Part shown: in pieces, positions 14,918 to 27,794 of the stretch | Numbering within the stretch: position 1 is the first letter of the stretch | Layout of the letters: the number at the start of each line of letters is the position of its first letter | Source: Rhynochetos jubatus | Lineage: Eukaryota; Chordata; Aves; Eurypygiformes; Rhynochetidae | Assembly: GCA_027574665.1 (NCBI GenBank) | Contig: CM050648.1 | Location: 41,573,700 to 41,637,699 of the forward strand | Length of the DNA: 64,000 nucleotides | Reading direction: 5' to 3' | Position numbers and translations under genes: made by a program | Notes under the pieces: generated by a model | Database searches by the model: none | The model's input: only the letters and a program-made list of their open reading frames with translations | Told to the model about the DNA's origin: nothing

Positions 14918-15290
14918 GAGAAGAGACTGCAAGATGTGGGACCCTTCAGCTTGGAGAAGACTCAGGGCCATCTTATCAATGTGTATAAATACCTGATGGG
15001 AGGAAATGAAGATAAGGGAGTCAGACTCTTCTCGGTGGTACCTAATAAGAGGGCAAGAGGTAATGGACACAAATTAAAATATATGATATTCCATTTGTAC
15101 ACAAGAAAACAATTTTTTACTATAAGATTGGCCAAACACTGTCACAGGTTGCCCAGAGAAGTTGTTGAGTCTCCATCCTTGGAGATATTCAAAACCTGAT
15201 TGGACATGGTGCTGGGCAACCTGCTCTAGGTGACCCTGCTTGAACTTGGGAGCTGAACTAGATGACCTCCGGAGATCCTGTCCAACCTTA
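14918..15290 (+). mobile_element. CR1 LINE 3' fragment (host of a nested CR1)
   Basis: The sequence matches the 3' part of a CR1 element, including CTTCAGCTTGGAGAAGACTC, a region around TGGTACCTAATAAGAGG, and CACAGGTTGCCCAGAGAAG. It reaches GTCCAACCTTA at 15290. The expected CR1 tail (ACCATTCTGTGATTCTGT) is displaced to 15469-15486 by a second, inverted CR1. It differs in subfamily from the pieces at 24.4, 48.8 and 55.2 kb. It is 5' truncated and non-coding. Confidence 0.9.
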
Positions 15291-15468
15291 GAATCATAGA
15301 ATCATAGAATGGTTTGGGTTGGAAGGGACCTTAAAGATCATCCAGTTCCAACCCCCCTGCCATGGGCAGGGACACCCTCCACTAGACCAGGTTGCTCAAA
15401 GCCTCATCCAGCCTGGCCTGGAACACTTCCAGGGATGGGGCATCCACAGCTTCTCTGGGCAACCCTGA
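15291..15468 (-). mobile_element. CR1 LINE 3' end, inverted, nested in another CR1 tail
   Basis: On the plus strand it begins with two copies of GAATCATA, then AGAATGGTTTGGGTTGGAAG. That is the reverse complement of a CR1 3' terminus. It continues through the CCATGGGCAGGGACACC region to TTCTCTGGGCAACCCTG. It belongs to the same type as the CR1 at 24418-25028. It lies tail-to-tail with the CR1 at 14918-15290 and splits that element from its own tail. Confidence 0.9.
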
Positions 15469-15487
15469 CCATTCTGTGATTCTGTTT
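15469..15487 (+). mobile_element. Displaced 3' tail of the CR1 at 14918-15290
   Basis: ACCATTCTGTGATTCTGT is the typical CR1 3' terminus on the plus strand. Joined in thought to CCAACCTTA at 15290, it restores the normal CR1 end, so it is most simply the tail cut off by the nested insertion. Confidence 0.65.
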
Positions 15488-15736
15488 TACTCATAAAGCA
15501 TCTTAAGTCAACCTTGATGCATACTAGAACAACGGATGATCCCAAACCAGGATTCATCACAGAATAAAATCTATCTCTTCTAGAATATGAAACAGCAGCC
15601 ACAGGTCATCTACTAAACTTCTGAAATATATGAGGAGAAATACTGTGCTATTGTGGACATCAAGTGAAAATGGTGGATTATGTAAATTATTTGTTATTAC
15701 TGGTGTTGATGGTAACATTTTCAATTTATTCCAGGC

Positions 15737-16323
15737 TGTCATGGTTTAACACCAGCAACTAAGTCTCACACAGCCACTCGCTCACTTCTCCCACAGCAGG
15801 ATGGGGGAGAGAATCAGAGAATAAAAGTGAGAAAACTCGTGGGTTGACATAAAGACAGTTTAATAGGGAAAGCAAAAACCGCACATGCAACCAAAGCAAA
15901 ACAAGGAATTCATTCACCACTTCCCATCGGCAGGCAGGTGTTCAGCCATCTCCTGGAAAGCAGGGCTCCATCATGTGTAACGGTTACTTGGGAAGACAAA
16001 CATCATTCCCCTGAGCATTTCCTCTTACTGCTTCTTCTCTCAGCTTTATATGCTGACTATGACATTACATGGTATAGAATATCCCTTTGGTCAGTTGGGG
16101 TCAGCGGTCCCAGCTGTGTCCTCTCCCAGCTTGTGCATCCTCAGCCTACTCGCTTGTGTGGTTGCATGAGGAGTAGAAAAGGCCTTGCCTCTGTGTAAGC
16201 ACTGCTCAGCAACAACTAAAACATCCCTGTGTTATCAACACTGTTTCCAGCACATATCAAAAACGTAGCCCCACAGTAGCTACTATGAAGAAAATTAACT
16301 CTGTCCCAGCCAGAACCAGCACA
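15737..16323 (-). mobile_element. Solo LTR, ERVL-type endogenous retrovirus (copy 1)
   Basis: This 587 bp element reads on the minus strand from TGTGCTGGTT to ACCATGACA, so it has TG...CA ends. On that strand there is a TATA-like box (plus-strand TTTATA at 16045-16050) and a polyadenylation signal ATTAAA (plus TTTAAT at 15859-15864). It is flanked by near-identical 5 bp duplications, CAGGC (15732-15736) and CAAGC (16324-16328), as expected for ERVL-class integration. No gag, pol or env sequence adjoins it, so it is a solo LTR left by recombination between the two LTRs of a provirus. It is closely related to the copies at 40902 and 49649. The family assignment is from memory of avian LTRs. Confidence 0.88.
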
Positions 16324-17269
16324 CAAGCTTACAGCCTTGGAAATCTAACTTTCTTTGGAATGTCAAAACTAGCATATCAGGCAATTGCTCTGCTTCTAAA
16401 GCCCAGAAAGGGTTGCAGTTGCCCATTAGAAATCAGATGACTTTCTGCAGGAGGGTGTAAGAGGGTATTGATGTAGTGATGTGACTAGGCTGCAGGTATT
16501 CTGATGGATCACCATTCACACGTGATTCATGCTAAAAGCTAAAAGTGAGACTCAGAGACAGAAAACATGGATTTTACTGACACTATTTCATTCTTCACAG
16601 CTGTAAAGAACTTATTATGTTAAAATAATAAACATAATCTTGTTATGTTTTCAGTGAAAACTAACAAAGAAGGCTAAATAATCAACACAGTTGAGATAAC
16701 TAAGTAATTTATTTAAGAATTTTGGGCTCTATTCCTGCAAGCACTTCAACTGTTAATTAGTTATCTTCAAATAGTTTCAGTACCACTGCTCACACTAATT
16801 ATTTGCATGACTGGAAACATACATCAAGATACAGTCTACTGGTAAGGTGACCCTGAAGGCCCAGTCTCCCCAAATAGGGATGGTGACCATGATGGAATTT
16901 GGTTAATGTGATTTGAATCTTCATGATATAATTCAATAAAATGATTCTTGAATATATCTTTATGATATAGTTCGCATTAAAATATGAAACTACAGCCAAT
17001 AAATGTAGTTAATTCAAAAATTTATGTTTTAGCAATCCTGATTCTAGAATAATGCTAAGTCAGCATCTTCTTAATGTTCCTTCCATCACACCTCAAATCC
17101 ACAGATATCCTCTTTTTCTTGTTAAAAAAATAACACGGGTCACATTTCTGGCTGACTTCAGCAATACAATGCAGGGTTAGCACCACCAATTTTCTGACCC
17201 AAAAGTGAAGCTCCAAAACAGAATATCCACATTTTATGAAGACAGTTTAATGGAAACAGGTTAAATTAC

Positions 17270-17304
17270 AACAAAACAAAACAAACAAACAAACAAAAAA
17301 AAAC
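17270..17304. repeat. A-rich simple repeat (AAAC)n
   Basis: A run of ACAAA/AAAC units ending in a short A-run. This is ordinary low-complexity sequence. Confidence 0.9.
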
Positions 17305-19369
17305 CAGTCCACCACAGTACTTCTTCGGTTTTGCTGATTCATTTATGACATCTACAAAGAGATTTGCAAATGGTAAGTGAAATATGGCATCTGGCTGGGA
17401 GCTAAACTGTTCTTAATAGATCTCAGAAACATGTCTCTTACAAAGCAAGGCATTCATCTCTCTTATCTTACACTGAATAATTAGCCTCAGCAGTGATGAA
17501 CTGCTTCCATATGAACAAGCTTTTGACAGGAAACTATCAAATTTCAGTGGAAATCTGATCATGGGAAAATTTCTTACAGAAAAAAATGGATCAACACTTG
17601 ATGTACCCCTTAAAAAACAGGGATTCTTTGGAATTACGTCATTTCATAAAGATGTTGCAAACAGTAAAACCCCCAAATGTAACTCATACTAAGAAGTTCT
17701 CATTACTTGTGACATTCATATGATCAAAATTAATTAAAACTGGCATACAGGTATTTAAGTATATCTAGGGTTAGAACTGTATTCCTGTTTATGCTTCTTG
17801 TACCTCAATCTGCTTTTGTACTTTGAATTTATATTTCAGTTTATGCTAGATGGTAAATGACATGCCTAGGAAAAACTGAAAACTAATACATTTGTTAGGG
17901 ATTTTTTGTATGAAACCTCTACATTTTTAATTTTTCCCCATCATGGAATCTATTTCTTCTCACATCTTAAGGATATATAGCTATGATGGGCCATTTTCTA
18001 TGCAGGCGACCAGCAGAGGTTTCATCATTTTGCAATGCCCAGCAGCTACCATTGCTCTTAATAGATAAAACTTCAGTTAAGCACTTTGCAGCTCTGGTCA
18101 TTTCCTTTAGTTGCCTAATTGCTAAAAGAACTCTTTGGATAGGCATGCACTTCTCGGACTGAGTGGAAAAGGAATTATTGATGAAATGTTAGGAGTATTG
18201 ATGGGGTGCATGAAGGCAATTGAAAAGGAAATACTTTCTAATTAAATATTTGGTTTAGGATTTGAAAATGTACATTGTCCTAGATAGGCCATTGATCTGA
18301 GATTGTTCCTACAGAGTAACGTGTCCTGCAGGAGATGCTCTTGGGACAGGAAAGAAATCATTTATCCATTAAGAATTTCAAATTGCCAAGCTTTAAGGAA
18401 TCGCTTCCCCATCCTCCTCCTGCCTTTCTCTGTGCCCATGTCCTCCCATATAAAAACTTCCCATATTAAAGAACAAGTTTAATACGTCAAAATATCCTGA
18501 ACATTTCCAAAAACCATATGAAAAAATCCCAAATATATTTCACAGTTGATCTGAAAGGGCTGAGGTCACTCTTGTTGCATGACCTCCTTCCTTTCTCACC
18601 TAGAGAAGCCATCCCTGGGGCTCTGGGCCCGGGCTGCCAGGCTCTGGGCTTGGCAGCTGCCTTTTAGACAATCTGCAGGGGAGCACCTCAGACAGGAAGG
18701 AAAACAGACAACTTCCCTGGGAAAATTGCCCTGTTTCTGCTTAAGTGATCCACAAACTGACACAATTCTACAGGGTGTTTTGATTTCTTCCATACTGGTT
18801 TTTCCTGACAGAAAAAAAAAAGAGAAATAAATAATGAGAAATGTTTCCTCTGAAAATTTCCATGTGACTGTATTCCAGGTCTTTTGCAGCAGCATGCTTC
18901 TTGTCAAATCCTAAGAGTTAAAGGGAAGAGATCTAAACAGCCTGGCAATCAACAGTTTATGTTTGGCTGATGTTCTGGAGATCTCTGGGCAGTTTTGCTC
19001 AAAGCGTACTGTGAATTGGTATAAATACCCTGCCATAAGGCAATGTTGTTCCAGTGTGGGAGCTCAAAGTAAACCCTCTGTCCGTGGAAAGATCGCCCTT
19101 TAACCACAAGCACCAGGGACAACCGCCACATCACCAGCCTCTCTGTGTGGGTTCCTTCTGCAGGAGGGCAAGCGCTCGCCCGCAAGCACAGGTTGCCTAT
19201 ACATGCAATTTATCTGGAGCTGAGCGGATGAAAAAAGGTGTTATCCAGGATCTGCTACGTTCACTAAATAATTCAATAAACTTTCTTTAGGCTGCTGCCT
19301 GAAGGTACATGCATTTTGAGTTTGAGCACAGCGCTATTTGTTTGTTTGCTCAACTGACCTTGCCCAGGG

Positions 19370-19455
19370 TTTTTTTTGTTGTTGTTGTTTTGTTTTGCTT
19401 TTTTGTTTGTTTGGTTTTGAGGGTTTTTTTGTGGATTTTTTTTTTTTTTTTTTTT
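19370..19455. repeat. T-rich low-complexity tract ending in T20
   Basis: Units of TTG and TTTG alternate with T-runs; the longest is T20 at 19436-19455. On the minus strand this would read as an A-rich tail, but no retrocopy is recognised beside it. Confidence 0.9.
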
Positions 19456-22400
19456 GCGTTTTAACATAAGCAGCACGATTAATTTCCCCCCTCCCCCAAT
19501 TAATATAAAGAAAGTCTCAAATGATTAAATACGGGCCTACTCCATGAAGACTGTTTTGAGGAAATAAACTGTTATTTGATTTCTTGGTGGGATTAGTTCT
19601 CATCAAATACATTTTTAATGCACTTCTGGTATCTAATGAATTATGTAGCATACCCCTTTTTCTTCTGTCAAATGAGGTTTGGAAGAAACCAGGTCAAGTC
19701 TGATGGCAAAAAATGACATAGTATTCTGAAACAACCCCTAGTCTGAGTGAAAGAACCACTCTGATGGAAACTGATTCCTGATGAAACAAAGGAAAATACA
19801 AATGAGCCAGGCCTCCCTATTTCTGTTGCCACTGCCACCAGAATTTCTTCCAATAAGGCAGAGGTGATGTACAGTTTTTACAGCCCTTAAAGGAAGCTAG
19901 TGAAAGGCAGGTTTGAAACAATCAAAAGGTTATTTGTCCCTCAGTGTGTAGCAGACCTGTGACTCTCCCATAAAGGGGACGCTGAGGAGGTAAGTTTTTG
20001 TGGGTGTAAATAGAAACTGGACACAAACTTTGAAGGGACATCTATTGCCAGTTACTAAATAGAAAAATCACAAAACACTCAGGAAATTCCCCGAGCTCAA
20101 AATGCTCAGATGCTGGAAAAGTAGTAGGGGAAAAGTCATACAAGCTTGTCCTGCTCCTTCCCCTGACCAGGCACTGATTCTCATCACTGTGGGACACACA
20201 AAGTACCTTAGATGGCTCCCTGGTCTAAACCATTGTGGTTATTCTTGTGTTCTCCCCATTATCAAATGGTAAAACCCTAGAATAAAAGAAAAATTGCCAG
20301 CGTTACTTCTGTTGTTGGGTCATATGCCCAAACCCCAAATCCCAAACCAACACTTCTTTTTAAGAAATGGTTGACTAATATTTCTGTAGAATAGCACTGT
20401 TAATGCAGGGGGCTATACGTTGCTCAACATGAAGTGTGGGGATGACTTCTAAGATCTCCTTCCCCTTAGGTTTGCTTCTGTGGTGCTGACACACTGATTC
20501 ACTCCAGGCTGAGTGACAGATACCCTGGCTAGAAATGAGATTAAATATGTGTATTCAGGAAAGCCATTCTGTTTATGTCAAATTTTCTGAACCTTATCAG
20601 TTCTTTTTTTCCATTTTACAGTACTTTAACATTTTGGCTATTGCCATTAAAAACTGAGCAGGTACATAATTTCTAATTAAACTTTGACCACCGCCACATT
20701 TGTTCCATTAAAAAAATTGCTCATTTGTCATTTTCCTGACAAGAATCAAATTAACCATTTTGAACTGCCTTGAGCTAATACCATTCTCAAAGTCCTGTAT
20801 ACCTACAAGCTCTATTTTGATTGGGATAACTGGCATTTCTAGATCAGACTTGGAAGATTATTTGTCATGTGGGTTTTACACTTAACTAAATATCAGATAC
20901 ATTGCTTTCTGACTGAAGCAATTTGAGCTTAAATATTCTCTAGGGGATTCTTGATAAGAAAATTTTTCTTGTACCTCCCACTTCCAGTATATTGATTTTT
21001 TCCAAAAATTCATTTCCAAAGATAATCAAAGATGTCTCACCCACCTTAAAAATAATAAAAAAGGACAACGTATTTCAAATAAAGGATTTTTTTTTTTCAT
21101 TAACACCACTGCTTTTCAGTATTACTATTTTTTTTTTTCCTGAAGAGCTGTCATTAATCACTAATTAGAAAGGCTTTAGTTAAAAAACAAGTTAAAAACC
21201 TACCTTGACAGGATGTCTGTAATTTACCTGTTAATGTGTTATCTCCTACAGTTACTTTGCTTTTCTTCTAGCCCAGCCATGCCCATCCATTCGAATCCCC
21301 TCTGCGTGACTCACAACTGGAACATGAACTTGGCTTATCCACCTCTCAGGAGAGTGGCCTCATCAGCAGTTTAGACTGTCTGGAAAAAAGTTTCTCTTAA
21401 TTTCTTTTTGGAGCTCTTCCCTTGGATACACTCAATTAAATATTAATTGTCCCCAGAGGAAAAAAAATGGGGAGAGGATGACTTCTGCTGGGTGGAAGTG
21501 GGAAAGTCATCTTCCAGTCCTTGCTCTGACAAGTATGTAACTACATGTGCAAAACAGAACAGATTTTTTTTTTCAGATGGAAAAGAGACCTTTCTGGGGC
21601 ACCCCTAGATACAAAAATTTCACCTTTCACTAGTTTGTCTTTCACTGGCAGTATTTTTCCTGATGGAAGAACTGGAATGTAATAATAATTAATAGTGTGC
21701 CTCCCTGGGCATTTGCTGCAGGACTAAGGATATTGTGTTTATCTTTAGGCAAGCCTTGTACACACGATGTGGGGGCAGATGTGTGGGCTAAGCCACAAGC
21801 CACCAAAACTGGAATAGTTTATTACAGGCACAGAATTTGTGAGCAGACCATTCAAGGTCCCAGGCACATATGGGTTTATCCCCCGCTGTGAGTACCTGCC
21901 CTTCATCGCCGCCAAGTGATGAAGGACACGTGGGAATCGGACAGGGAAGTTCACGTGGGACAAATGAGATGGGGTTTCCTCACCAGCACTAGAAGCAAAG
22001 CCTTTATCAGATCTGACCTCAGTCTTTCAGAAGAGGGGAGTGAGAATTGCAAGATATCTGGACAACACATGTGAAATGCAATCCACCCTTGTCTACCGCA
22101 TTTGTGCCGGTATGAACCGAGCAAAGCTCAGGGACAGAGATCATCATTGCAAATGACTACAGGGAGTGAAGAACAACTGGGACTCAGGCAATCCACCTCC
22201 AGATGGGCAAGGAGATGTACAGGATCAGAATAATCGGACAAACAAGAGGAGGGAGGAGCAAATATGAAAATTAATGTATAAGAAGGAAAAAAATGGTAGT
22301 GTAAAAAGCACTGAATTGCGATTAGTGTTATCTATTTTAGTACCTTCGGAGAAACCTTGCAGAAGTGGAATTAGCCATGCTGTTTGTACTCTCGTGTGTT

Positions 22401-23529
22401 TCTTGGCTTCTTGCTTCCCCTGGTGGCATAGATGCAAAACTCCTGTGACATGAGATTTCCTTGGGGATGCTTGGCAATTCACGCAGTGACATGGGTGGGA
22501 GGAAGAACTGCTGCCTCTCACGTAGGGATGGCTGGGAGAGAGGAGAAATTCAGAAGTGCAGCATGGGGAATTATAGCAATTTAGCAAGCTAAACTGAACA
22601 TGGGGTAAAAATTAGGATCTGAAATAGGCGGGCATTTCTACCCTCCGTGGGTTGGAAATCCCAGCCCTTTGTTTCTTTTAGATAGGCACACAAGCCACAG
22701 TAAGAGAACAATACCCCATCTTTCTAGCTGCTGTCTGACCATGCGTAGAGGACTCTGTTTCAAAGGCATAACAATGGAAATGGGGGATAAATGATGGATA
22801 ACAGAAAACACAGCAGTGAACTCCAGCTGACTCAAATTTTCCATGGAGTGCTTTTTCACACTGAAAAGTGTATGGAAAGATTGATTTGGAACAGTTTAAT
22901 TTTGAATTTATCAGATTGGCTTGGCCTTCCAAGAACTGAAATAGACCTTCAAAACAAGTTAAAATGTTTCAGTTTGACATTTTGATTTTTTCCCACTTCT
23001 TTTCATTCTGAAATACTTTGTTTAAAATTTCTTTTTCTTAGACATCAAGATAATTTCAGGAAACACAAGCCCCTGTTATCCCTGTCCTCCTGAAATTACC
23101 TGAAAAGCCTTTTTTAGACAGCTTAATTTTGTTTTGGTGACAGCACTTAAAAAGGCTTCATTTCAGCTAACTTCACTTTTTTAAGTTAAGCTATGAAACT
23201 GAAAACTTAGTTGCTTGCAGAGCTCCAAACGAAGGTGGCCATGCTTCCCCAGATGCTGCACCCCACATACTGCACATACTGCACCCCACAAATCAGCAGT
23301 AGCAGTCCACCAGTGTTGATCATTTTGCAGGCATCACAGAGAAATTAGCTTTCAAGAGAGCTTAGAAGGAGAGCAATGCAGTGCCTACTGGTATATTGGC
23401 ATCAGAAAGCATGAGAGAAATGGATGGGTGTTTGATGTGTGGCAGGATCATCAGGAGAGCAGAGAAAAGGCTGATTATTTTCACTCTAGAGAAAGGGCAA
23501 GCTGAACTGCCATGGTCTTACCAAGGCGC

Positions 23530-23757
23530 CTGGTGGGCAGGCAGCCCTGAGTGCCCTTTTTTTGTTTCATCTCACTTGTGCACACATAAAATCCGTCAGA
23601 AAAAGCAGCAGGTCATGGGTACTTTTCCTCTCCTTTTCTGTCCTCCCCTCACCTTGCCTGCCCTCAGCTCCACCAAGAAGATTCTGGGGCCACATCACTC
23701 CAGGTAGCCCAGGAGTCACAGCTCAGCCTCCCACCAGTAAAAATAAATCAGCATAGT
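23530..23757 (+). repeat. Dispersed repeat, copy 1 (unclassified)
   Basis: It aligns with about 27795-28018. The best part is a 34-base stretch at 23700-23733, identical in the two copies (CCAGGTAGCCCAGGAG...), followed by CCAGTAAAAATAAATCAGCA. Upstream similarity is patchy: a GTGGGCAGGCA motif, a T-run, a CAGAA.AGCAGCA motif and a CCTCACCTTG motif in the same order. I do not recognise the family. Confidence 0.7.
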
Positions 23758-24417
23758 AAGTCCAAAGATACTAATTAAGAAGCTGAAATCTACTTTTGGT
23801 AACTCTTATAACAATTTGATGTAGGTTTATGTGGGAAAACACACAGTTTGAGTATGACTGCACCTTTTGCAGCTGTGTGGTCAAGTGTGGTTACTCACAG
23901 TGAAAAAGCACTCAAGACCTGTTGTATGACACCAATCATCAGTCAAAGTCAAGCTTCATTCTTTGCACACAAGCTACTTCATAGGGTGATATAGGGGAAT
24001 TTTTTAGTGAATTTGGGCTCTCCAGCTTCTCTGGAGACCTTCTGGCTGAGGTAGGAAGGTTTGCTCTAATTTAACTTAAGAAATAGGAATTAGTGAAAGA
24101 AGGATAATTTAATCTGACCATCATCTGAAAATGTAGCACCAGTTAAATGTTCCTAATATTTTAGATTTTTCTCCAGGTTGAAAAACTATCATTTACGGGT
24201 TAACATTGTGTGCTGAAAGACTATTCTGAAGAAAATAAGACTACATGTGGTAACATCGTAAGGAGGAGGACAGGTCTTACAGACTCTATCCTCAACTAAC
24301 AGTGTTTAGGACTGGGAAATACTGAAAATAATATTTAAAAAAAAAATTAATCCCACCCCTGTTTCTGAATTCTGCCCCAGTTAAAACTAAAAGCAATTTC
24401 AATTGGCTTTTTTTCAG

Positions 24418-25028
24418 AAAGCCAATTGTATCCTGGGCTGTATCCAGGGAAGTGTGGCCAGCAGGTTGAGGGAGGTGATTTTCCCCCTCTACTCTGCTCT
24501 TGTAAGACCCCACCTGGAGTGCCATGTCCAGCTGTGGACCCCTCAACATAAGAAGGATATTGACCAGTTGGAACGAGTCCAGAGGAGGCCACAAAAATGC
24601 TCAGAGGGCTGGAGCCCCTCTGCTATGGGGACAGGCTGAGAGAGTTGGGCTTGTTCAGCCTGGAGAAGAGAAGGCTCCAGGGAGACCTTAGAGCACCTGC
24701 CAGTACCTGAAGGGGGCCTACAAGGAAGCTGGGGGTGGGCATTTTCTACAAGAGCCTGTAGTGACAGGACAAGGGGTAATGGGTTTAAACTGAAAGTGGG
24801 GAGATTTAGATTGGACATCAGGAAGAAATTCTTCACAGAGAGGGTGATGAAGCCCTGGAAGAAGTTGTGGGTGCCCCATCCCTGGCAGTGTTCAAGGCCA
24901 GGCTGGATGAGGCTTTGAGCAACCTGGTCTAGTGGAGGGTATCCCTGCCCATGGCAGGGGGGTTGGAACTAGATGATCTTTAAGGTCCCTTCAAACCCAA
25001 ACCATTCTGTGATTCTATGGTTCTATGA
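24418..25028 (+). mobile_element. CR1 LINE, 5'-truncated, with polymerase C-terminus and 3'UTR
   Basis: About 610 bp of CR1. The first part encodes the end of the ORF2 protein in a frame ending with [17 protein letters not shown] and [14 protein letters not shown], a well-known C-terminal CR1 sequence. A 3'UTR follows and ends in GTGATTCTATGGTTCTATGA. The 5' end is truncated, as usual for CR1. The first bases AAAGCCAATTG are preceded by their own reverse complement (24400-24410). Confidence 0.95.
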
Positions 25029-27794
25029 ATTTCATTATGGATACTTCTTCCCTTAGAAAGATATCTAGTAGAGCATGAAATACCACCTGGGACAAAAATG
25101 CTGCCCTGGACAGTGCAGTAAGCGAATAGACTGTGTATTCCTTAACCAACTGAAAGACATTGAAGAACAGCTTCAGAACAGGAATCTTGATGGTGTCCAG
25201 GTACTCCAGCAGACATCAGCTCACACACTGGCAGACATAACCTTGTGCTGTGCCTTCTCTTGACCATCTAAAACAGAGCTACATTCTGTAATGGTTCTTT
25301 TCCTGAATAAATCTCCATTTTCTAAACCAATTACCTAACCAGCTTGAAAAGAGCCCAGTACAGAAATAAAATCCATCATCTTAATGATAATTTTCATGAA
25401 GAGAGATACTGAGTTTATAAGCATAGTGTGGTTAGAGTCACTAGATTTTTCTTCCTCAATTTTTTCCTGTGAGGTTAGATTTTTTGTTAGGGCTGTTTTA
25501 GACCAGGTCCATGTGATATAATATTGACTCTGGTCCAGACCAGGACATTATTTTGTCTGTAGATTGTTACCCATCTTTTGCAGTGAAGAGGGGAGCCTGA
25601 AAGTTCCTGTTTTATCATACAGTAGGATTTTTCTTGATACCCTGAAATATTATTTTTATGATCCTCTCCAAATAGAAAAATCATTCAGGTGATGATAAAC
25701 AATTTCACCTTTGTTTGGGACCACGTTAACAGCCCTCTCAATCCTCTCCTGTGGGAGTGTAGTAAAATACAAGCACATGGCAGGCAAAAAGTAGTTCCTG
25801 GGATGGGACATGGAGAACAGGATGCATAAGTGTGCGTGGGAAGAAGTGGGCAAAAGAGCTGCACTGCAGCTTGAGGAGGTGTGTACTGAAGTTAAATTCA
25901 GCTGATGATAACGCAAAGGCTTGTTTGAATAAGCAGCTCTGGACGTGTTTCTCTCCTCAGGGCTAATCGCTTACAGAGAGTTTGGCTATGTTTGTGGCCA
26001 CAGACTATAAGGTACCTACTCACAAATGTTCATAAATGGACCATTCATGGGGCAGCATTACAGGGAACATCGCTCCTTCATTAGCACTGACACAGAGTGT
26101 ACTCCCTATCCATTCAGGAAGCAGTGGTCGTGTTCCTATGTGGCCCTGTCCATCCCCATTCTGTGCCCATGCACCCAGTCCTGACCCCCTGGCAGAGCCT
26201 TGGGGCAAACGGTCTCACAGAGCAACTGCTGGAAGAGAGAATCCCAGATCAACTCCACAACCTGGACTTTCACCAGATCTGGTGTAATGATGATGATGCA
26301 GTTATTTCAGATTTACACCTGAAGGAGGACAATCTCCCAGAGGTGTGCAGTTGTGCTGTTAGCGGCACATAAACCTGTGGGATTCTGGAAGGGCTGTAGG
26401 GAGGGTAGAGTGGGGGTTGGGGGATGGGGAAGAGACAGAAGGGGAAGTAGCAACAAATACTGATATATTAACAGCTGATTTATTAATCTCATTGTGCTTT
26501 CCAATTTGCCAAGCAGGAACACGTTTCTATCTTTATACTTTCATTTACAAACTTATTATTGAACAATTCATATTTTAAAAGAATGCCATATTAAAAATTT
26601 TACATTTGTAAAAGTCTTCAAGTTAAGTCTGTTTTGCTTCCAAGGTCAGAGCACAGTAGTCAGCAATTCTGCAACTGCTGTAGCTACAATGTATGCAGTT
26701 GAAACAATTACTGGTTTTAATTACAGTAACAGAAGCTTAGACTTATTTTAGCAGGCATACTTTTGTTCTTAATTTTCATTAGTCTGGAAAAATTATCATT
26801 AGTGTTGTAGGATTTCATGCTGTTTATTAAATACAAATAAATTAGCATGTATACAGAAAGAATCTTTTCCTAACAAACAATACTAAAATGATGAGCAAAA
26901 CCGAAACACAAGGTAAAGAAGGCCCTAATGCACAAAAGCCTTCAAATTTCTGCTTCTCAGAGAATTATTAACAGCATTTTCTCCTCCTTGTCACATGAAG
27001 TCCCATATTTCTGTGGTCTTTCACCAGTAAGTCAGATTATTGAAGCTCTTCCATGACAAGCAAATATTTACACTCATTGCTAATCAAACAAGTGCTTTGA
27101 CATATTCCAAGATCCTGCAGAAGAGATGAGGTTTCAAGGTCCATATGTTTGCAGAGTTCAATGCATTGGAAATAAATCCTACATCAGCTGGATGCATCAT
27201 CCTTTAAAGAGCTGTATAGATTTATTTTACAGAAAAACATTTGATTGACCCAAGTTATGGACACAATTACAAGGTAGGTAGTAGGGACCAATTCAGATAA
27301 ACTATCAAATAGATCAGCCTCTTTGATGACCTGGTCAAGAAAAGCTGTTTCAACTCTTTCAAAAACCACTGAATCAACAATACCATGACCAAAATCAATC
27401 CTCAAATGGACAATGTGTCTGAGTCCTAATCACTTTAGTCCTTGCTTTGAAGGAAGCTAGCAAATAATTTTTAAAATATGATCCAGCGCTGAATAACTGA
27501 GCTGTTATTGTTATCCCCAGTGCTCTCCATGGGTCATAGAGCCACCTCTCAGTTCTATCAGCAGGTGGACATGTGCTTGTGGGGCTGAAGACGCAGACAG
27601 CAAAGCCTCCTACCAGGACAGGTGACTCTCGCACACACGGTTTCCCTCATAGGAGGTGGAGGATGGGCAGCACAGGATTCAGTGCTGCCCTTGCATGCAC
27701 AGTGTCCTCTGAGGGGCTTTTTCCCTTTTGCAGGGTTATGGGTCTGAGGGTGGTGCAGGGATGCCCTGGAGTAGTGGGAACAGTGGGAGCACTT
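25029..27794. other. Intergenic, no gene seen
   Basis: Unique-looking AT-rich sequence after the CR1 at 24.4 kb. The G-rich stretch at 26.4 kb is the only notable local structure. Confidence 0.6.
26391..26429 (+). other. G-rich stretch with quadruplex pattern
   Basis: Five tracts of three or more G (at 26399-26401, 26403-26405, 26412-26416, 26419-26423 and 26426-26429) are separated by loops of 1-6 bases, which fits the usual G-quadruplex motif. It lies in otherwise unremarkable intergenic DNA. Confidence 0.5.

Larger units (their letters stand above)
16324..23529. other. Intergenic, no gene seen
   Basis: Contains only the A-rich repeat at 17270 and the T-rich tract at 19370. Otherwise it is AT-rich sequence without recognisable exons or transposons. 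The stretch 19.9-21.7 kb has no open frame long enough to mention. Confidence 0.65.

Noticed and set aside
19370..19455. Poly(A)-like tail of a minus-strand processed pseudogene
   Set aside because: The tract is an interrupted TTTG/TTG repeat, and no gene-like sequence was recognised next to it.
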